Shown here: one piece after another, positions 7,762-16,696 of the stretch | Layout: each line of letters opens with the position of its first letter | Numbering within the stretch: position 1 is the first letter of the stretch | Assembly: GCA_020629715.1 (NCBI GenBank) | Contig: JAHDCU010000006.1 | Span: 1-64,000 of the forward strand | Direction of reading: 5' to 3' | DNA length: 64,000 bases | Origin: Saprospiraceae bacterium | GTDB taxonomy: Bacteria > Bacteroidota > Bacteroidia > Chitinophagales > Saprospiraceae | The notes under the pieces: generated by a model | Database searches by the model: none | What the model saw: only the letters and a program-made list of their open reading frames with translations | What the model was told of the DNA's origin: nothing | Translations under genes and position numbers: made by a program

Positions 7762-9783
7762 ATGAATACACCTTATTATCCAAATACGCTATTTATACTT
7801 CTAGTATTTTGTTTATCTATTTCGGATGTATTCTGTCAATCATGTGACTGCAATGAATATATCTATCTCAATGAAGTTAGTTCAAATGGTCGAGTTCATA
7901 AATTCAGTGTAGCTATGGATGGAAGCGTAGCTGAATTATTTAGTGATGGCTCTTCTGCGCCAAGTGGAACACCTCCGCCACCTGGGGCGGGTCCATGGTA
8001 TCCAGGTACAGGTACTTCTGAATTACCTTTTCCACATGGTCTTAGTGTTGATTTGAATGGTTTTCTCTACATCGGAGAACGAGCAGGGGGTAACCTTCCG
8101 GCTAGTGGCGTAGATATTAGAAGACTCACTTGTGATGGCACCATCACTCCGGAGACAGGACCCGATGGTTTTGTTATCAATCTTTCTGGTGAGTTATTTA
8201 ACATTGCATCCTTTAATAACGTAATATATACAAACGGGGAGGATCAAAACATATATGCTTGGGATCCATGTACGGGTAATTCCCTAGGATTTGTGAATGT
8301 TGGGGCAACGGACGATGCAGATGATTGGGGTTTTCATATTAACCCCAATACGGGTACATTCTATGCGACTCGGTATCGAGGCACCTCTGCAGATATAGGT
8401 GTATATGTCTTTACGCCTACCTTAGCAGATTTTAGTGCAAATACAACTTTCCCTGTTACTATTAGCCGTGATTTAACAAATTTTGGTATTGGTCAACCTT
8501 ATGTTTTCTCTTCGAGGCTCCAAGGTGTAACTTCTGATCCAGCTGGTAATATTTACGTTGTGGAGGGGAGTGTAAACCAAGATTCTCGATTATTGAAATT
8601 CAGCCCAACGGGATTACTCTTGCAGATCGGCCCATCTGATAATGTCAATGATGGGATGGGATGGAATGATATGATTGGAGTCGTGTATAGTGAGACTTCT
8701 AATAGGCTATACACATCTAGTTTATCAGCAGCAGAACCTTGTTTGATCAGTTGGGATGCTGATGATATTACGGCTGCTCCAGTAGTACATATAAATCCTG
8801 TTACCAGCCTTGGTCAAGCAAAGGGGATAGCAATCTCAAACGAATGCTGTCCGACTCAAGATTTGATATTAACAGAAACTATATGCGGACTCGGAGGAGG
8901 AGTAGTCTTCCTACAGGATGTTTTAGACTGTGGAGACGGTATCATATGTGAAGGGATGTGGAGTGTAGAGACAGCGAATTCCAACCAAATTTTCAATGAC
9001 TGTGATTTGAGTATTACTGTAAATGGTTCAGGATGTGGAACATATGTTTTAGAGAAGACTACTGGGGCAACGGGGAGTCAGCAATGTGGTGCTTTTCGTA
9101 TAGAATTAGAAGTATGTACTGAAATACCAGAAGCGATGTTAAGTGTAGCGATGGGTACATGTAATGGAGAAAACCCTAATAATGATGCAAGCATCAACAT
9201 AAATGGAGTGATGAGTGCAGGTCAAGCCAACTTCAGTGCAGGGTCGAGCTACAACGGCCCTGACTATAATGGACCAGGATCGGTTGATATATCTGGCGGT
9301 ACGGGTAGTATTACAGACTTAATGCATAATACAGAATATACCGTAAGAGTATTCAATGGAAGTAATGATTGTTTTGTAGACTATACGATTACTACTCCAG
9401 ATATTAGCTGTATGATTCCTTGTGAAATCGATGCTATCTCTATGACAAGCAACCAATGTGTAGATAATTCTACCCCTGGCAACCCAACTGACGACAGAGT
9501 ACAGGTAGGCATAATGGTGACGGGCTTAGGGAGTACTTATACCTTGAGTGTAGATGGCGGTACGACGATTACACCATCTAGTGGTACGATTGGTAGTCCT
9601 AGTTCCTTTATGCTAGGCGAAGGTACAGCTGGCAGCGGCAACACTTATACGATAACGATAGAAGATGCCGCTGATCCGAGCTGTAATCAGACCTTAGTAG
9701 TACAAGCCCCAGAAAATTGTGATACTGTATTACCATGTCCAACAGCGGATTGTGGAGGAGTGACAATACAGAAGAATGAATAG
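7762..9783 (+). CDS. Secreted propeller/Ig-like protein with the shared C-terminal module, second full copy
   Basis: This protein is about 673 residues. ATG at 7762 is preferred over the overlapping GTG at 7759; both give the signal peptide MNTPYYPNTLFILLVFCLSI. The mature protein begins SCDCNEYIYLNEVSSNG, close to DCDCKEYIYLNE in the protein at 1527. It has a propeller-like region with FPHGLSVDLNGFLYIGE, a proline-rich insertion near residue 70 absent from the other copy, two Cys-rich Ig-like segments and the 120-residue module. It has no canonical T9SS type A domain and no catalytic motif. Together with the gene at 1527 it flanks the kinase/regulator pair. It is probably an extracellular or surface-attached protein of unknown ligand. 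Confidence 0.85.
   Translation: MNTPYYPNTLFILLVFCLSISDVFCQSCDCNEYIYLNEVSSNGRVHKFSVAMDGSVAELFSDGSSAPSGTPPPPGAGPWYPGTGTSELPFPHGLSVDLNGFLYIGERAGGNLPASGVDIRRLTCDGTITPETGPDGFVINLSGELFNIASFNNVIYTNGEDQNIYAWDPCTGNSLGFVNVGATDDADDWGFHINPNTGTFYATRYRGTSADIGVYVFTPTLADFSANTTFPVTISRDLTNFGIGQPYVFSSRLQGVTSDPAGNIYVVEGSVNQDSRLLKFSPTGLLLQIGPSDNVNDGMGWNDMIGVVYSETSNRLYTSSLSAAEPCLISWDADDITAAPVVHINPVTSLGQAKGIAISNECCPTQDLILTETICGLGGGVVFLQDVLDCGDGIICEGMWSVETANSNQIFNDCDLSITVNGSGCGTYVLEKTTGATGSQQCGAFRIELEVCTEIPEAMLSVAMGTCNGENPNNDASININGVMSAGQANFSAGSSYNGPDYNGPGSVDISGGTGSITDLMHNTEYTVRVFNGSNDCFVDYTITTPDISCMIPCEIDAISMTSNQCVDNSTPGNPTDDRVQVGIMVTGLGSTYTLSVDGGTTITPSSGTIGSPSSFMLGEGTAGSGNTYTITIEDAADPSCNQTLVVQAPENCDTVLPCPTADCGGVTIQKNE
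9421..9780 (+). repeat. Copy 3 of the 120-residue C-terminal module
   Basis: This copy has exactly 120 codons ending TIQKNE, the same six cysteines and TPSSGTIGSP as copies 1 and 2. Its last part (9682-9761) is nearly identical at base level to 3363-3442 in copy 2. Confidence 0.9.
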
Positions 9784-9786
9784 ATT

Positions 9787-9849
9787 GGGTTTCGTGTTAC
9801 GGATTACAAAACAGGTTTCACGATAACCGAACAACGATACTCGAAACCC
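9787..9849. repeat. Intergenic inverted repeat of GTTTCG-type elements
   Basis: GGGTTTCG (9787-9794) is the exact reverse complement of CGAAACCC (9842-9849). Between them are further short matches such as GTTACGG against CCGAACAAC and a GTTTCACG unit. It replaces the 3' flank seen after the other two paralogues, directly after the stop codon at 9781-9783 and just before the conserved box at 9857. It could be a small dispersed repeat or part of the mRNA 3' end. Confidence 0.5.
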
Positions 9850-9856
9850 GAAAGAG

Positions 9857-9912
9857 ACATCACTAGTATTTTTTGAAAGTCGCTTTTGCTCATGCAAGGC
9901 GGCTTTCTTTTT
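9857..9912 (+). terminator. Conserved 3' box plus intrinsic terminator, copy 3
   Basis: The 19-base box is at 9857-9875. The stem pairs GAAAGTCGCTTTTGC (9875-9889) with GCAAGGCGGCTTTC (9894-9907) around a short loop and is followed by a run of T. This is the strongest of the three hairpins. The convergent gene ending at 9926 may also use it. Confidence 0.85.
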
Positions 9913-9925
9913 TATCAAGAAAATA

Positions 9926-12900
9926 TTAGAAATCGGTACCAATACTAAAATATAACTTCGGATCAGTTACTTGCTTAGTCTCAAGACCATAGGCCCAGTC
10001 TAGTCGGATATAATACCCAAATAGTGCAGTTCGCATTCCAGCCCCGTATCCCATAATAATAGGATCTCGGAAGTATTCTACATTGACTGTGATAATCGGT
10101 GGTGACTCGAGGGTAAGAGTATTGAGTGGATTGTCATCTGACCATGGAGAAAATCCTACCCAAGCCGTACCTACGTCATAAAACCCGATCAACTGGAAGT
10201 TCCTTAGTATGGACGATTTGACACGTCTTCTGCTCAGTAACTTGATGATTGGCATTCTCAATTCTGCATTAGCAAGTGCATAACTACCTCCATTACGTAC
10301 ATTTACATCAAATCCTCTTAGGGATGGTGCTAATGCTTTATAAGAAAAAGATTCGTCTTGAGGGATAGGAATGGTTTCATCAAATTTAGAGAATAACCAG
10401 TTTTCTGTACCACCGAGATAGTACAGCATTTTTTCTGATCCAAAAGAGGTGGAGCCTGCCGCTCTAAGAGCTAAGACAGCATTTTTCCAAATAGGAATAT
10501 AGTGACGTGCATCAAAACCCACTATAGTCGTAAAACCATCACTCAAAGAAAAGTCAAACCCATCTACGACCTGTAGATCAAATCGATTGATAGCTTCGGC
10601 GTAGAATTTATATCGTGTACCGTTTTTGATATTGAGGTCAATATCGATCGTATTATCAAATACATATTCAGCTCGGAGGCTTAGTCGTTTTTCGTTTTCA
10701 AAAGGTCGCTCAAGGGTAGTTGTGTTTATTGAGTTTTCATACAAACGATCAAAACGTAAGCTGGTCGTTAATCTCAAACTTTTATATATGTTGAATGGAT
10801 ATCGAAATTGTGCTAAACCTAGGAGTGATGTCCTCTTCGTTCTTCGTGTAGAAATATCATCTCTAAACTCGACATTGGATTTGCGATAGAGGGCATATTT
10901 TTTATCTATCAGTTTTTTACGATCCTCAAATACCAGAAAATACTCGCTTCCATCAAAGGTGGTTGGGATACGGATACCTCCCTCAAAGCTGTAGTCTTCG
11001 AAAATATCAAGGACATTGGCTTTAAGTAGAATACCCAGAGGTTGATTAGTCAATGATGGGTCTTCTCCCACAAAACTTTCAAGTCCTTCAAATAGCACCT
11101 CATTATCCATCCGAGTAGTGAAATTATCAAGGCGAAATTTTTTACGACTGGCGACTATTCTCGCTGGATTAAATTTCAAGATATCCAATGCATCTACTTC
11201 GATGACTTCATTTTTACTTTCAGGGTCAAAGCGGATATTCCTATCTGGATAAATCTTTTCTATGACATCAGGATCTCCAAATGGACTTTGAAAAAGATAG
11301 TCATCCTTCATATCAGGATATTCCTTGACGGGAGTTTGATCCTTTAGTAAAAGCAGATTGAGGCCTGTGTTTTCAACTGCTGTACCAATAGTATTTTGGT
11401 AATATTGCGTAGGGTAGGTTGCTATTGTACTACTCAGATCAGGATACTCCTCATAGATCTGATATGCACCATTGCGATAGTCCATGTACAAGTACTGATC
11501 AGATTTCGGCGATGCGGTATGTAGTATTATATTTCTACTTTTATTGGAGTTAGCATATCCATTGCTATCGTCATCTAATTCTTTGATATATCGATTAGCT
11601 ATACCTGTGGCATTACGTATAAATGCTAGTTTTTGATTGATCAATAAAGGCCGGGACTCTGATACTTTTGGGGTGAAGGTAAGACGCTCTAGAGACTTGG
11701 TTCGATCAGTAAGATCGTAGAAAAAGATATCAAAATTTTCAATAGGCAAGATCGTATCTAGTTCTTCAGGTAGTAACAGATTATCGGTACGATTTGAGCG
11801 AAATAAAATACCATTACGATCTTTTGTTTTGATTACTCTTGCATCGAGGTCGTCATAGAAATCTTCGGTTATATTTTCAAACTGTCGCGTTTTATATTGA
11901 TATATGATTAGATCAGAGTATCCTTTAGTCGTGGCAGACATGACATAGCTTTCTGCATCTATATAGCTGAGACTATAGATACGTTCTAGTTGCTGAGGTA
12001 TGATTTGTGTTTTTTCAAATTCGTCAGTACTAGGGTAGTATTTTTCGAGGTAGACGACATCTTTCTTTTCGTATATAAAACTGAGTTCGCTGCTACGAGG
12101 ATGCCAAGCAAGAAGAGGATAATTGAAGTCAGTTTCTTGAAATGGATTTTTGTATCCTTGTTTATGCAGGGTTTTGTCTTTACCCGTTTTTAAGTCACGG
12201 AGTATGATACGTAGCTTCCCGATATCATTGACGGCATATAATAGATATTCTCCATTTGGAGATAGTTCCATGGCACTTATTGGCTGATGGGATTTATTTT
12301 TGAGTTCTACAATAGTTGCCAAATTCTGCTCATATTGATCTTGCTCCGCATCAAATATATCTTGGTAATGTCGACTCCATTCTTGCAGTACAGTCTCATA
12401 ATCTGTACTGAGTACATATAGAAAACTACTTTCTAGATTTCTATTGATACGAGTTAGATATAGGATATTGGAAATGGATGATCGTCCATAGTTTTGCTCT
12501 ATAAAATGCCACATCGAGTGTCCTGCGATCTCGGGAAAATCGGCAGCAAGTTTATAAAAGTCGTAATACTTTGGTTTATTCTCAAGTAGATCTCTCAGCT
12601 CATCATCATACTCGTAGTCCCAAGATTCTCCTACGTAAGCCACTAGTCCATCTTTGTACCATTGGGGAACATTGAGTAACACCGCATTTTGTACGATCTC
12701 TTGGATATTGGATCCAAATAGTATAGAGTTAATATATACCGAGGCAATGCCCTCTCTGATTTTTCGCCGGAGGTTGAGGTGATTGCCATCGAAATAGACA
12801 AACATCTTGTTTCCTACGATTTTAGTTTCTCCTGTCTTACTGACAAAAGTCTCTTCGATACCATGATTGCTTTGCTTTAAGTCTGTAAGATCGGTATAGA

Positions 12901-13177
12901 CTATGATTTCTATTTTATCATTGAATCGATGCTCCATGACACCTTGGATCTCATCATGATCAAGTTCTGCCATTTGTACTACAGACTGGGCAATATATCG
13001 TCCTTTTCCGTACCAGTAGGTAACGAAATTCGGAGTCTCATATACATCCCATTTATTGAAATCATCGTGATACTGTACCCTGTTTTTGCCAAATGTAGTG
13101 GCTATGCTTTGTGACCAGGTTGTACTACAGTAAAATATCGCAAGTGTAAAGGCGATCGCGGATATTTGTAGCTTCAT
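9926..13177 (-). CDS. Peptidase MA-like / WD40-like / surface antigen outer-membrane protein
   Basis: This protein is about 1083 residues. ATG at 13177 is chosen because it begins a good signal peptide (MKLQISAIAFTLAIFYC); a longer frame reaches 13246 but adds an unlikely N-terminal extension. The first part resembles the peptidase MA-like domain often annotated as TolB-like in Bacteroidota (FVTYWYGKGRYIAQS, PQWYKDGLVAYVGE). The HExxH zinc motif is absent where it would be expected (RKIREGIASVY), so it is probably not a protease. WD40-like PD40 repeats follow in the middle (SPNGEYLLYAVND). The C-terminal third is a bacterial surface antigen/Omp85-type barrel (LIGFYDVGTAWVGF, GYGAGMRTALFGYYIRLDWA) ending in an aromatic residue (IGTDF). 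Likely role: outer-membrane assembly or export, with periplasmic N-terminal domains. Confidence 0.8.
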   Translation of the reverse strand: MKLQISAIAFTLAIFYCSTTWSQSIATTFGKNRVQYHDDFNKWDVYETPNFVTYWYGKGRYIAQSVVQMAELDHDEIQGVMEHRFNDKIEIIVYTDLTDLKQSNHGIEETFVSKTGETKIVGNKMFVYFDGNHLNLRRKIREGIASVYINSILFGSNIQEIVQNAVLLNVPQWYKDGLVAYVGESWDYEYDDELRDLLENKPKYYDFYKLAADFPEIAGHSMWHFIEQNYGRSSISNILYLTRINRNLESSFLYVLSTDYETVLQEWSRHYQDIFDAEQDQYEQNLATIVELKNKSHQPISAMELSPNGEYLLYAVNDIGKLRIILRDLKTGKDKTLHKQGYKNPFQETDFNYPLLAWHPRSSELSFIYEKKDVVYLEKYYPSTDEFEKTQIIPQQLERIYSLSYIDAESYVMSATTKGYSDLIIYQYKTRQFENITEDFYDDLDARVIKTKDRNGILFRSNRTDNLLLPEELDTILPIENFDIFFYDLTDRTKSLERLTFTPKVSESRPLLINQKLAFIRNATGIANRYIKELDDDSNGYANSNKSRNIILHTASPKSDQYLYMDYRNGAYQIYEEYPDLSSTIATYPTQYYQNTIGTAVENTGLNLLLLKDQTPVKEYPDMKDDYLFQSPFGDPDVIEKIYPDRNIRFDPESKNEVIEVDALDILKFNPARIVASRKKFRLDNFTTRMDNEVLFEGLESFVGEDPSLTNQPLGILLKANVLDIFEDYSFEGGIRIPTTFDGSEYFLVFEDRKKLIDKKYALYRKSNVEFRDDISTRRTKRTSLLGLAQFRYPFNIYKSLRLTTSLRFDRLYENSINTTTLERPFENEKRLSLRAEYVFDNTIDIDLNIKNGTRYKFYAEAINRFDLQVVDGFDFSLSDGFTTIVGFDARHYIPIWKNAVLALRAAGSTSFGSEKMLYYLGGTENWLFSKFDETIPIPQDESFSYKALAPSLRGFDVNVRNGGSYALANAELRMPIIKLLSRRRVKSSILRNFQLIGFYDVGTAWVGFSPWSDDNPLNTLTLESPPIITVNVEYFRDPIIMGYGAGMRTALFGYYIRLDWAYGLETKQVTDPKLYFSIGTDF

Positions 13178-13330
13178 ATGGTTGATGGTCGTTGGCATTA
13201 CAAATCTTGAAACAGAAAAATACAAATAATGATTACCAATCGCCAATATTGCTATTCAATTATCATGACAATTAAAGCTGTTTTGATAGTTTGAAACTTA
13301 CCTTTAGGCACATAAATAAAAGTTTAACTT

Positions 13331-13966
13331 ATGAAAGTTGCAAGCTTTGTCATGAATGCTTTTCAAGAAAACACCTATATCATTTATGATGATACTATGG
13401 AAGCGATCATTTTTGATCCAGGCTGTAATAGTCTTTCTGAGCAGCAGCAAATTGTCGACTTTATTGAAGTAAAGAAACTTAATCTTGTTAAGCTAATCAA
13501 CACTCACTGTCATATCGACCATGTATTGGGCAATCGATTTATAGCCGATAAGTACGAGTTAAAACTTGAAGCACATGAAGGTGAGAAAATGATGCTTGGC
13601 AATCAACCCAACGTTGCTATGATGTACGGAATACCCTACGATCCTTCCCCAGAAATAGGTGTATATCTCAAAGAAGGAGAATATCTCAAGTTTGGTAATA
13701 CGGTACTCGAGATGTACTATACACCGGGTCATTCACCTGCTAGTTTATCATTCTTTCATAGAGAAACTAAACAATTGATAGCAGGAGATGTATTATTTCG
13801 TGATAGCATTGGTCGTACAGATCTTCCAGGAGGAAATTTTGATACGCTTATCGAAAGTATTAAAACGCAATTATTTACACTTGGTGATGACGTGGTTGTG
13901 TATCCAGGACATGGTCCGAGTACTACTATTGGCTATGAAAAATTAAATAATCCATTTTTGAAATAA
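13331..13966 (+). CDS. Metallo-beta-lactamase fold hydrolase, glyoxalase II-like
   Basis: This 211-residue cytoplasmic protein has the full metal-binding set of the family: THCHIDHVLG (His59, His61, Asp63, His64), a His in YTPGHSPAS, Asp in IAGDVLF and His in YPGHGPST. Length and motif order fit the short hydroxyacylglutathione hydrolase-like branch. It starts at ATG 13331 and is followed after 8 bases by the FMN reductase, so the two are probably cotranscribed. It is likely a thioester or related hydrolase; the substrate cannot be told from sequence, and sulfur dioxygenase or lactonase activity within the same fold is possible. Confidence 0.88.
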   Translation: MKVASFVMNAFQENTYIIYDDTMEAIIFDPGCNSLSEQQQIVDFIEVKKLNLVKLINTHCHIDHVLGNRFIADKYELKLEAHEGEKMMLGNQPNVAMMYGIPYDPSPEIGVYLKEGEYLKFGNTVLEMYYTPGHSPASLSFFHRETKQLIAGDVLFRDSIGRTDLPGGNFDTLIESIKTQLFTLGDDVVVYPGHGPSTTIGYEKLNNPFLK

Positions 13967-13974
13967 CAAACATC

Positions 13975-14514
13975 ATGAAGGTAGCCATAGTATCAAGTAG
14001 CACTAGAGAAGGAAGAATTAGCCATAGAATTGCATTAGCACTCGAGAAAAGTATTAATGGAAGAGGCCACGAGGCATCGATCATTGATTTGAAAACTCAA
14101 GAGCTTCCGATGTTTACCAAACAATATGGGCAGTATGAGAATCCTTCAGCTGCCATGAAGGAGATTGGAGATATTTGTGAGGAAGCGGATGCATTTATTT
14201 TTTTGACACCGGAGTATAATGGATCTGTAGTGCCTGCTTTAAAGAATTTTGTTGACACCTATGCTAAAGGACCGTTTGCAGGTAAGGCAATTGGAGTTGC
14301 GACATGCTCTACAGGGATGATGGGCGGTATCAGATGTGCTCATCAGTTGCAGTTGATCATCCTAGGTTGTTTTGCATACCCGATACCTCAGATGTTACTT
14401 GTAGGTCAGATGCAGAATAAATTTGATGCCGAAGGGAATCTTACAGATCCTGACTATGGTCAAAAATTCGATGAATACCTTGAGGACTTTATTGGTTTTG
14501 CGGAGAAGCTATAA
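13975..14514 (+). CDS. NADPH-dependent FMN reductase
   Basis: This 179-residue flavodoxin-fold protein has the phosphate-binding loop SSSTREGRISHRIA at the N-terminus, which binds the FMN phosphate, and the family signature FLTPEYNGSVVPALKN in the middle. It matches NADPH-dependent FMN/quinone or azo reductases in length and motif order. It lies 8 bases behind the hydrolase at 13331-13966 and 110 bases before the pirin gene, and the three may form a small detoxification or redox group. The start ATG at 13975 follows closely on the previous stop. Confidence 0.88.
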   Translation: MKVAIVSSSTREGRISHRIALALEKSINGRGHEASIIDLKTQELPMFTKQYGQYENPSAAMKEIGDICEEADAFIFLTPEYNGSVVPALKNFVDTYAKGPFAGKAIGVATCSTGMMGGIRCAHQLQLIILGCFAYPIPQMLLVGQMQNKFDAEGNLTDPDYGQKFDEYLEDFIGFAEKL

Positions 14515-14574
14515 CCCAAGATTATTAGATATACGGTAGGCCACAAAAAAAAGTCAAATGACTGTTGTTAAAAC

Positions 14575-14608
14575 AATTTGTACAAATTAGATGTTTAAAC
14601 ATCTAATT
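14575..14608. promoter_or_regulatory. Overlapping perfect palindromes upstream of the pirin gene
   Basis: A perfect 24-bp palindrome spans 14585-14608 with half-site AATTAGATGTTT. It overlaps a perfect 14-bp palindrome AATTTGTACAAATT at 14575-14588. Both lie 17-50 bases before the start codon at 14625 and are not followed by a T tract, so they look like a dimeric repressor or activator site and not a terminator. No regulator gene is adjacent; MarR- or TetR-type control is a guess. Confidence 0.6.
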
Positions 14609-14624
14609 GAAATTATGTGCTAAT

Positions 14625-15530
14625 ATGGATCGTAAAAATTTTATCAAAAAAACTATTTTGGGTACAGCAGGTATTGTAGCTGGAAGCCAATCAATGAAAG
14701 CGTCAGAAGATAATCAAAGCAAAAGATCTACCATGGATAAGTTGCTTGATAACACTTCGATCCAAAATCAGCAGGTAGGTTTCAACCATTTACCAAATGA
14801 TGAAATCAAAACAATGAAAAGCGTATTACACAAAGCAAACACTAGAGGACATGCTAATCATGGTTGGCTAGACAGTCACCACTCCTTCAGTTTTGCTAAT
14901 TACTACAATCCTGAACGAATGAATTTCGGAGTACTCCGAGTACTCAATGACGATATCGTGGCCTCTGGCAGAGGATTTGGTACACATCCGCATGATAATA
15001 TGGAGATCATCTCCATACCACTATCTGGCGACCTTGAGCATAAAGATAGTATGGGAAATACCACTGTGATCAAGCAAGGAGATGTACAGGTCATGAGTGC
15101 GGGTACGGGCATCCGACATAGTGAATACAACAAAAACAAAGATCAGGAAGTGAGATTCTTACAAATCTGGTTGTTCCCTAATCAGAAGAATGTAGAGCCT
15201 CGATATGATCAGATTACTTTAGATGCCAAGGCTACTAAAAATCAGCTCAACCAGATCCTTTCTCCCAATGCAGATGATGCTGGAGTTTGGATTCACCAAA
15301 ATGCATGGTTTCATTTAGGAGACTTAGAAGCGGGTTGCCAAGAGAATTATACCCTAAATGATCCTAATAATGGACTCTACACCTTCGTACTAGAAGGAGA
15401 TATCACCGTAGGTGATCAAAAACTCAACCGACGTGATGGCTATGGTGTATGGGATACTGCTGCGATAGATATAAAAGCAGACTCTGATGCCAAGGTGCTT
15501 TTAATGGAGGTGCCTATGGGGATGGGGTAG
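14625..15530 (+). CDS. Pirin family protein (quercetinase-like bicupin)
   Basis: This protein is about 301 residues. ATG at 14625 is preferred over TTG at 14607, which would lie inside the palindrome; it starts MDRKNFIKKTILGTAGIVAG, a Tat-like leader with Arg-Lys in place of Arg-Arg, suggesting export. The cupin metal site is seen in GFGTHPHDNMEIISIPLSG (two His and Glu) and GTGIRHSEYN (third His), the pattern of YhhW-type pirins with quercetin 2,3-dioxygenase activity. The C-terminal cupin is degenerate, as usual in the family. The upstream palindromes suggest inducible expression. A terminator follows at 15548. A leader on a pirin is uncommon; cytosolic pirins are the norm. Confidence 0.9.
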   Translation: MDRKNFIKKTILGTAGIVAGSQSMKASEDNQSKRSTMDKLLDNTSIQNQQVGFNHLPNDEIKTMKSVLHKANTRGHANHGWLDSHHSFSFANYYNPERMNFGVLRVLNDDIVASGRGFGTHPHDNMEIISIPLSGDLEHKDSMGNTTVIKQGDVQVMSAGTGIRHSEYNKNKDQEVRFLQIWLFPNQKNVEPRYDQITLDAKATKNQLNQILSPNADDAGVWIHQNAWFHLGDLEAGCQENYTLNDPNNGLYTFVLEGDITVGDQKLNRRDGYGVWDTAAIDIKADSDAKVLLMEVPMGMG

Positions 15531-15547
15531 TGATGAAATTCTATATC

Positions 15548-15592
15548 AAGAAGCGATCTTATCTTTTTGCTAAGAGGAGATCGCTTCTTTTT
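15548..15592 (+). terminator. Intrinsic terminator of the pirin gene
   Basis: A 12-bp perfect stem AAGAAGCGATCT (15548-15559) pairs with AGATCGCTTCTT (15578-15589), followed by TTTAT, starting 18 bases after the pirin stop. Confidence 0.85.
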
Positions 15593-15859
15593 ATCAACAT
15601 TCCCAGAGAGAAAATGTAGGTTGGTTTAATAATAAGTTCCATTAACGGAGTGCATTTTTTCGAATTGTATACACTCCGTGCCTCCATATAGTATATATCC
15701 GGGGCGATTACTGTAGGTTAATAGCCTTTTAAAAAAAAGACAAATTTGCTTTGGATATACTTATTAGTAAGCAAGCCTGTCTATCAAAAAGATCTGATCT
15801 TTTATAATATTCAAGTTTATCCAATGTTATTGTTACTGGATGATTTATCTACAAGCTTC
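15593..15859. other. Intergenic region without a gene
   Basis: No gene is seen between the pirin terminator and the 3' end of the minus-strand gene at 15860. It holds an 8-bp inverted repeat ACGGAGTG/CACTCCGT (15645-15652 and 15672-15679) and a short self-complementary AAAAGATC/GATCTTTT (15787-15794, 15796-15803), which may help end the minus-strand transcript. Neither has a strong T tract. Confidence 0.5.
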
Positions 15860-16642
15860 TTAATAATGTCTTTCAACTACCATGGCGGGCATTTGAGTAG
15901 TCTTTACAACTTCAAATAAAGACCCATTAACTTTACTTATAGCCATAGACCGAGTCGCTTCATTGGCACCTGATGCTTCGGTAGAAGTCCAGAAATTGTT
16001 CTGACCATTCCACGGTTCGTAAATACCAGGTTCTATGAGCAAATCATATATTAATAAAGCTTCTTCGGAAGAAGCGATATGAGTATTAGGACCGGAATTG
16101 GTTAGTTGTTGGGTAAATGCGCTTGCAGGATCAGGTGGTGAAGGACAGTTTGTAATTACATCATTTGTGTTCTGTTCTCCATCTCCAAAGTTAGCGCTAT
16201 CCGCTCCACTCACAGCAGTTGTTTGACAAGCCCAGTTATTGTAAATAAATCCAGTTTTACCAGCTGTTAGGTAGTTCCACGAGTATACATCTAATGTATC
16301 AATATAAAAAATGTACTCAAATATTCCATTACCAATACCCGAATAAACATCTAATCCTATAATAGAATCGTAAGCCACCCCATTGTCAATTAATTCTGTT
16401 GGTTGTATACCCCAGTTGATTAAAGATACGAGTCCACCTTCCAGATTTTTATGCATTTCGATTAGCAGTGTATTGGATGATACCCAGTTTGCCACTCCAT
16501 TTTCGTCGCTCATGAGCACCTTGCCATCTCCCTGCGAGCCATTATCGATTTTAAGAGATCCGATGATTTCGACTTCTTGAGCTTGCATGACTTGGGTAAT
16601 CATAAGGGTAAATAGTACTATTAATTTTGTTTTCATTTTCAT
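15860..16642 (-). CDS. Small secreted protein with DUF1566/Lcl-like C-terminal domain
   Basis: This 260-residue protein has a signal peptide (MKMKTKLIVLFTLMITQVMQAQ). The next segment (VEIIGSLKIDNGSQGDGKVL, then MSDENGVANWV) is the short repeat that precedes many Bacteroidota tail-fibre-like or FISUMP-type secreted proteins. The C-terminal part (NNFWTSTEASGANEATRSMA) resembles DUF1566/Lcl collagen-like protein C-terminal domains, where W-[ST]-S-T-E is the hallmark. It has no T9SS sorting domain. It is separated from the upstream giant gene at 16755 by 112 bases containing a hairpin, so it may have its own promoter or receive read-through. An extracellular binding role is inferred; no catalytic motif is seen. 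Confidence 0.75.
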   Translation of the reverse strand: MKMKTKLIVLFTLMITQVMQAQEVEIIGSLKIDNGSQGDGKVLMSDENGVANWVSSNTLLIEMHKNLEGGLVSLINWGIQPTELIDNGVAYDSIIGLDVYSGIGNGIFEYIFYIDTLDVYSWNYLTAGKTGFIYNNWACQTTAVSGADSANFGDGEQNTNDVITNCPSPPDPASAFTQQLTNSGPNTHIASSEEALLIYDLLIEPGIYEPWNGQNNFWTSTEASGANEATRSMAISKVNGSLFEVVKTTQMPAMVVERHY

Positions 16643-16696
16643 AATTATTGTGGGTAATTAGTAGAGTAAGAGGTGAGTTAACTGTATATTGATTGT

